This document shows, in pieces, positions 61,565 through 64,000 of a stretch of 64,000 nucleotides of DNA (positions are counted from its first letter, which is position 1; every line of letters begins with the position of its first letter). Under the pieces are notes generated by a model. It was not told where the DNA came from and ran no database searches. It saw only the letters and a program-made list of their open reading frames with translations. The stretch comes from Mycobacterium numidiamassiliense (lineage in GTDB: Bacteria > Actinomycetota > Actinomycetes > Mycobacteriales > Mycobacteriaceae). The stretch lies in NCBI RefSeq assembly GCF_900157365.1, contig NZ_FUEZ01000003.1:1364001-1428000 (forward strand), in the 5' to 3' direction. A program made the position numbers and the translations under genes.

Positions 61565-61775
61565 CGAACTCTCCTGAATTCATCTACGTACGGGTGGGCA
61601 TAACTACGTTGCGTACGCGTTCGCCCACACAACAACTTTGACTGGCGGAGCTTTACCTACAGGTTATCGCGATCACCTTGCTGGGGAAGTCCTGGGCGGG
61701 TATAAGCCTTCTCACAAGACCGATTCAGAAGGCCCAAAAACGCTGCTGAACATTCTCAACGCCGTTCCTCGAACC
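61565..61775. promoter_or_regulatory. pckA upstream region with repeated CTACGT elements
   Basis: CTACGT occurs at 61584-61589 and 61604-61609, 20 bases (two helical turns) apart, and CGTACG occurs beside each. The spacing suggests a site for a dimeric regulator of pckA. No firm -10 was found. The rest of the 211 bases holds no gene I can support. Confidence 0.35.
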
Positions 61776-63287
61776 CTATTCTTCGGTTTTGTCGGCCTCC
61801 TGGGCTTGATTCTCGGATCGCGGAGGTATACCCGGTTCGCCCAATTCTGCACGCACGGCCTCCAGCGCGGCCTGCAGCGTGGGCATCTCGCGGTCCCGCA
61901 CGGCGGTGGCCCGCGCCGCGGCGATGGCATGCTCGCGTAGTTCACTGTCGATGACGCTGACCTGGTCGGATACCTGTGCGGATTCGGTCTCCTCGCGGGC
62001 GTTCAACGCCGTGCTCAGCACCGACTCGGCGGCCAGCACCCGGGTGGCGACCAACTCCTCGACAGCGGAGGCCAGCGACGCCGTCACGTCGCCCGCCCAG
62101 CGGTCCAGCAACGCCCGGTCACGCAGCAGCCCGCGAAGGTGGACCACCAGGAGCGTGACCGCCAGGCCGATCGCCACGCATGCCACGGCCGCGGCGATCT
62201 CGAGTACCGGATTCAGCCGCGGAACCAGGCCGAGCACCAGCCGGCTCAGCGTCAGCGCCACCCCCAGCCCGAACCCGGCGCCCAGCAGCATCATCAGCCA
62301 GGTTTCGGCCCGCCGCTCCTTCAGCGGCGGCCCGGCGATGTCGATTGCCGGCAGCGTCTCCTGCGTCGGCAGGACCAGCGGCACACCCATCACCTGGGCG
62401 ACGTCGTCGAGCTGGGTGGCGGTGCCGTCGTTCACCTCGGTCACCACCGCGGCGGCCCGCTCCCGGGTATGCGCCTCGAATCCGGGCATGTCCCGCCGGG
62501 AGAGATGCGCGGCTTCGGATTGCAGCTCGCTGCGCACCGACGAACACCGGTTGCGCGCCAAGTGGGACAACTGCACCTGCGCCTGCTGGATCTGATTGCG
62601 CAGCGTGACGCTGCGTTCCGATTTCGCCTGGCGCCGCTGCCGCAAGGCCTCGCTGCGTTCGTCGCGCAGCGCCTCGACCCTCGCGCGGCGGCCGGCGCCG
62701 TCGGCGTCGCGGGCGAACCGTTGCGCGACGGTCCGCAGCCGAGATTCCCACGCCCGCAACCTGTTTCGCCGTGCGACCTGCGGGTCGGCGAGCTGCGCCG
62801 CGACGGTGTCGACCAGCTCGTCGACAACCGGCTCACCAAGGTCGGGCGCGGCCGCCACACCCACCCAGGGCACCGCGGCGTAGCGCGGCGCGTGCTCGGC
62901 CAACGTCTCACGGTCGGCGCTCAGCACGTCACGCCAGCTGCGGTGCACGTCGATCTTGGACACCGCGCCGATCACCACGTCGGTGTGCTCGGTGGCGGTG
63001 TCCAGCAGCGCACAGTCCGATTCGGTCAGGTGAGCCGCGGCCGACACCACGAACACCACCGCCGCGGGCGCCTCGCCGGGTTCCAGCTCCGTCGTCTCAA
63101 CGAACGTGTGCTCCGGCAGCGCCTCGCGCAGCGCCGCGATCACCCCGGTCGCGCCGGCCATCCACGGCCCCGTCACCAGCACCGCATCGCGGCGGTTGAT
63201 GGCAGGCGGATCCAGTCGGGGCCCGATCTCCGCCACCAGCGCGTCCACCTGGGCGGCCGGATCCTCCCCTTCCTCGTCGCTCACCAT
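61776..63287 (-). CDS. Degenerate dynamin-like GTPase/membrane protein (Rv0210 type)
   Basis: A 503-residue protein. The N-terminal part resembles a G domain: VLVTGPWMAGATGVIAAL (37-54) occupies the P-loop position but lacks the Lys and Ser/Thr of GxxxxGK[ST]; VVFVVSAAAHLTESD (77-91) is switch-like; SKID (110-113) matches G4. Long helical segments (about 170-300) and two adjacent membrane helices (330-355, 361-385) follow, then a coiled-coil tail. ATG 63287 overlaps the upstream gene by seven bases. Function unproven; nucleotide binding is doubtful. Confidence 0.75.
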   Translation of the reverse strand: MVSDEEGEDPAAQVDALVAEIGPRLDPPAINRRDAVLVTGPWMAGATGVIAALREALPEHTFVETTELEPGEAPAAVVFVVSAAAHLTESDCALLDTATEHTDVVIGAVSKIDVHRSWRDVLSADRETLAEHAPRYAAVPWVGVAAAPDLGEPVVDELVDTVAAQLADPQVARRNRLRAWESRLRTVAQRFARDADGAGRRARVEALRDERSEALRQRRQAKSERSVTLRNQIQQAQVQLSHLARNRCSSVRSELQSEAAHLSRRDMPGFEAHTRERAAAVVTEVNDGTATQLDDVAQVMGVPLVLPTQETLPAIDIAGPPLKERRAETWLMMLLGAGFGLGVALTLSRLVLGLVPRLNPVLEIAAAVACVAIGLAVTLLVVHLRGLLRDRALLDRWAGDVTASLASAVEELVATRVLAAESVLSTALNAREETESAQVSDQVSVIDSELREHAIAAARATAVRDREMPTLQAALEAVRAELGEPGIPPRSENQAQEADKTEE

Positions 63288-64000
63288 GACTCCGCGTGCG
63301 GCTCCGGCAGTGACCCGCAGGTCCGCGACCACAGCCGCAGCGATCCCCTGGCGATGTCGACGCCGCAGGCCCGGTGCAGGTCGCTGACCGACCCGCGGCT
63401 GTAGCGCTGCCATCGAGCGGCGCGGGGCAGGTGCTCGGCCGGTTCGTCGCACCGGCCGACGTCCAGCCCGGCGGCCTCGGCCAGGTCCACCGCGGCGGCC
63501 ATCCGGGCCACCACTGTGTCGTCGTGCGACAGGAAGCCGCTGATCCGCTCGCCCACCTCGGTGCGCGAGGCGGCCAGTGCCTCGAGGTCCGCGACCGCGT
63601 CGAGCACCCGCTGGTAGCGCACTTCGGCGCCGAGCGAGGTCACCTTGCTGACGACGTTGTCGACGCCGCTCATCCGCCGCAGCAGGGCCGCGACCTGCAC
63701 CTGCGTCCTGCCCTGGCGGATTGCCGCAATGCCGAGCGCCGTGCCGAACAGGTCGAGGGTGTCCAGCAGCTGCCGCCGAGCCTCGGCCGGCAGCGGGTTT
63801 TCCGCCGCCAGGAAGCCGTCGTAGGAGCCGTCCAGGGAATCGCTGCCACCGGGATGGGCCGCCAGCACCTGCAGCGCCCCCCACGACTCGTCGTCCAGAC
63901 CGTCGAGCGCGAGCAGACCGATCATCGGCTCGACGGGTACTCCAACCAGCTCGGACAGCTCCGCGCAGCGGTTGCGCGCTGCCGCGATCGGTCCGTCGCC
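63281..64000 (-). CDS. Helical protein (Rv0209 type), 5' end beyond the window
   Basis: At least 239 codons; the frame is open to the window edge, so the start lies outside. The visible part is mostly helical (LLALDGLDDESWGALQVLAAH, LRRMSGVDNVVSKVTSLGAE, then VARMAAAVDLAEAAG) with no membrane segment or catalytic motif. It resembles the stalk-like C-terminal half of a dynamin-type protein. Overlaps the Rv0210-type gene by seven bases, so the two are translated together and may form a complex. Confidence 0.75.
   Translation of the reverse strand, partial: GDGPIAAARNRCAELSELVGVPVEPMIGLLALDGLDDESWGALQVLAAHPGGSDSLDGSYDGFLAAENPLPAEARRQLLDTLDLFGTALGIAAIRQGRTQVQVAALLRRMSGVDNVVSKVTSLGAEVRYQRVLDAVADLEALAASRTEVGERISGFLSHDDTVVARMAAAVDLAEAAGLDVGRCDEPAEHLPRAARWQRYSRGSVSDLHRACGVDIARGSLRLWSRTCGSLPEPHAESW

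Noticed and set aside
61638..61940. A 100-codon frame after pckA's upstream region
   Set aside because: Its second half overlaps the Rv0210-type gene in antisense and it lacks a ribosome site.

Overview
The window is GC-rich, densely coded chromosomal DNA from a mycobacterium. Gene content and order match, in inverted orientation, the Mycobacterium tuberculosis H37Rv block from about Rv0249c down to Rv0209. Several H37Rv genes are absent and lineage-specific ones are present, which suggests a non-tuberculous slow grower such as a member of the M. avium complex. The species is an inference from recalled synteny, not from a search. I saw no rRNA, tRNA, CRISPR array, insertion sequence or prophage.

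Layout. 1-3.6 kb: succinate dehydrogenase 1 operon (membrane anchor, sdhA, sdhB). 3.6-5.2 kb: flavin reductase and a 2-oxoglutarate/Fe(II)-type oxygenase. 5.2-11.2 kb: lipid genes fadE5, fadA2, fabG4 and htdX, separated by tandem hairpin terminators and a divergent promoter carrying a 16-bp palindrome. 11.2-14.4 kb: ClC channel, TetR regulator, lipoprotein LpqI. 14.5-20.7 kb: cell-envelope block of two small DUF2613-like proteins, the giant arabinofuranosyltransferase AftD and an LMF1-like membrane protein. 20.7-28 kb: acetolactate-synthase-like enzyme, GabD1-type dehydrogenase, an R2lox oxidase co-transcribed with a TetR regulator, a secreted serine protease and FadE4. 28-31.2 kb: phosphotriesterase-like lactonase coupled to an acyl-CoA ligase, then a YbjN-like protein. 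31.2-37.6 kb: envelope glycolipid block (acyltransferase, PgfA-like DUF3068 protein, polytopic protein, GT4 glycosyltransferase, methyltransferase).

37.6-49.3 kb: aldehyde dehydrogenase, a 616-bp regulatory intergenic region, TetR, acyl-CoA synthetase with a 98-residue partner, glycerol facilitator, EchA1, a WS/DGAT acyltransferase, esterases LipC and LipW, a frameshifted Rv0219 homologue and a methyltransferase. 49.3-57.5 kb: an amidohydrolase, family III CoA-transferase and double-hotdog hydratase operon, divergent fadE3, a dispanin-like protein, a crotonase and fadD4, and a small lipoprotein. 57.5-64 kb: DUF3253 protein, a methylenetetrahydrofolate-reductase-like protein coupled to a methyltransferase, pckA, and two helical proteins of which one looks like a degenerate dynamin-type GTPase; the last gene runs off the window.

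Taken together the region combines central carbon metabolism (Sdh1, PckA, GabD1) with acyl-CoA activation and oxidation, lipase/esterase and triglyceride functions, and synthesis of arabinan-containing envelope glycolipids. At least seven genes have a TANNNT-like -10 hexamer 6-8 bases before the start codon and no Shine-Dalgarno, which fits leaderless transcripts. The features most worth following up are the MTHFR-like/methyltransferase pair, the apparently permuted CoA-transferase, the degenerate GTPase, the lactonase/ligase pair and the frameshifted gene at 47.4 kb.
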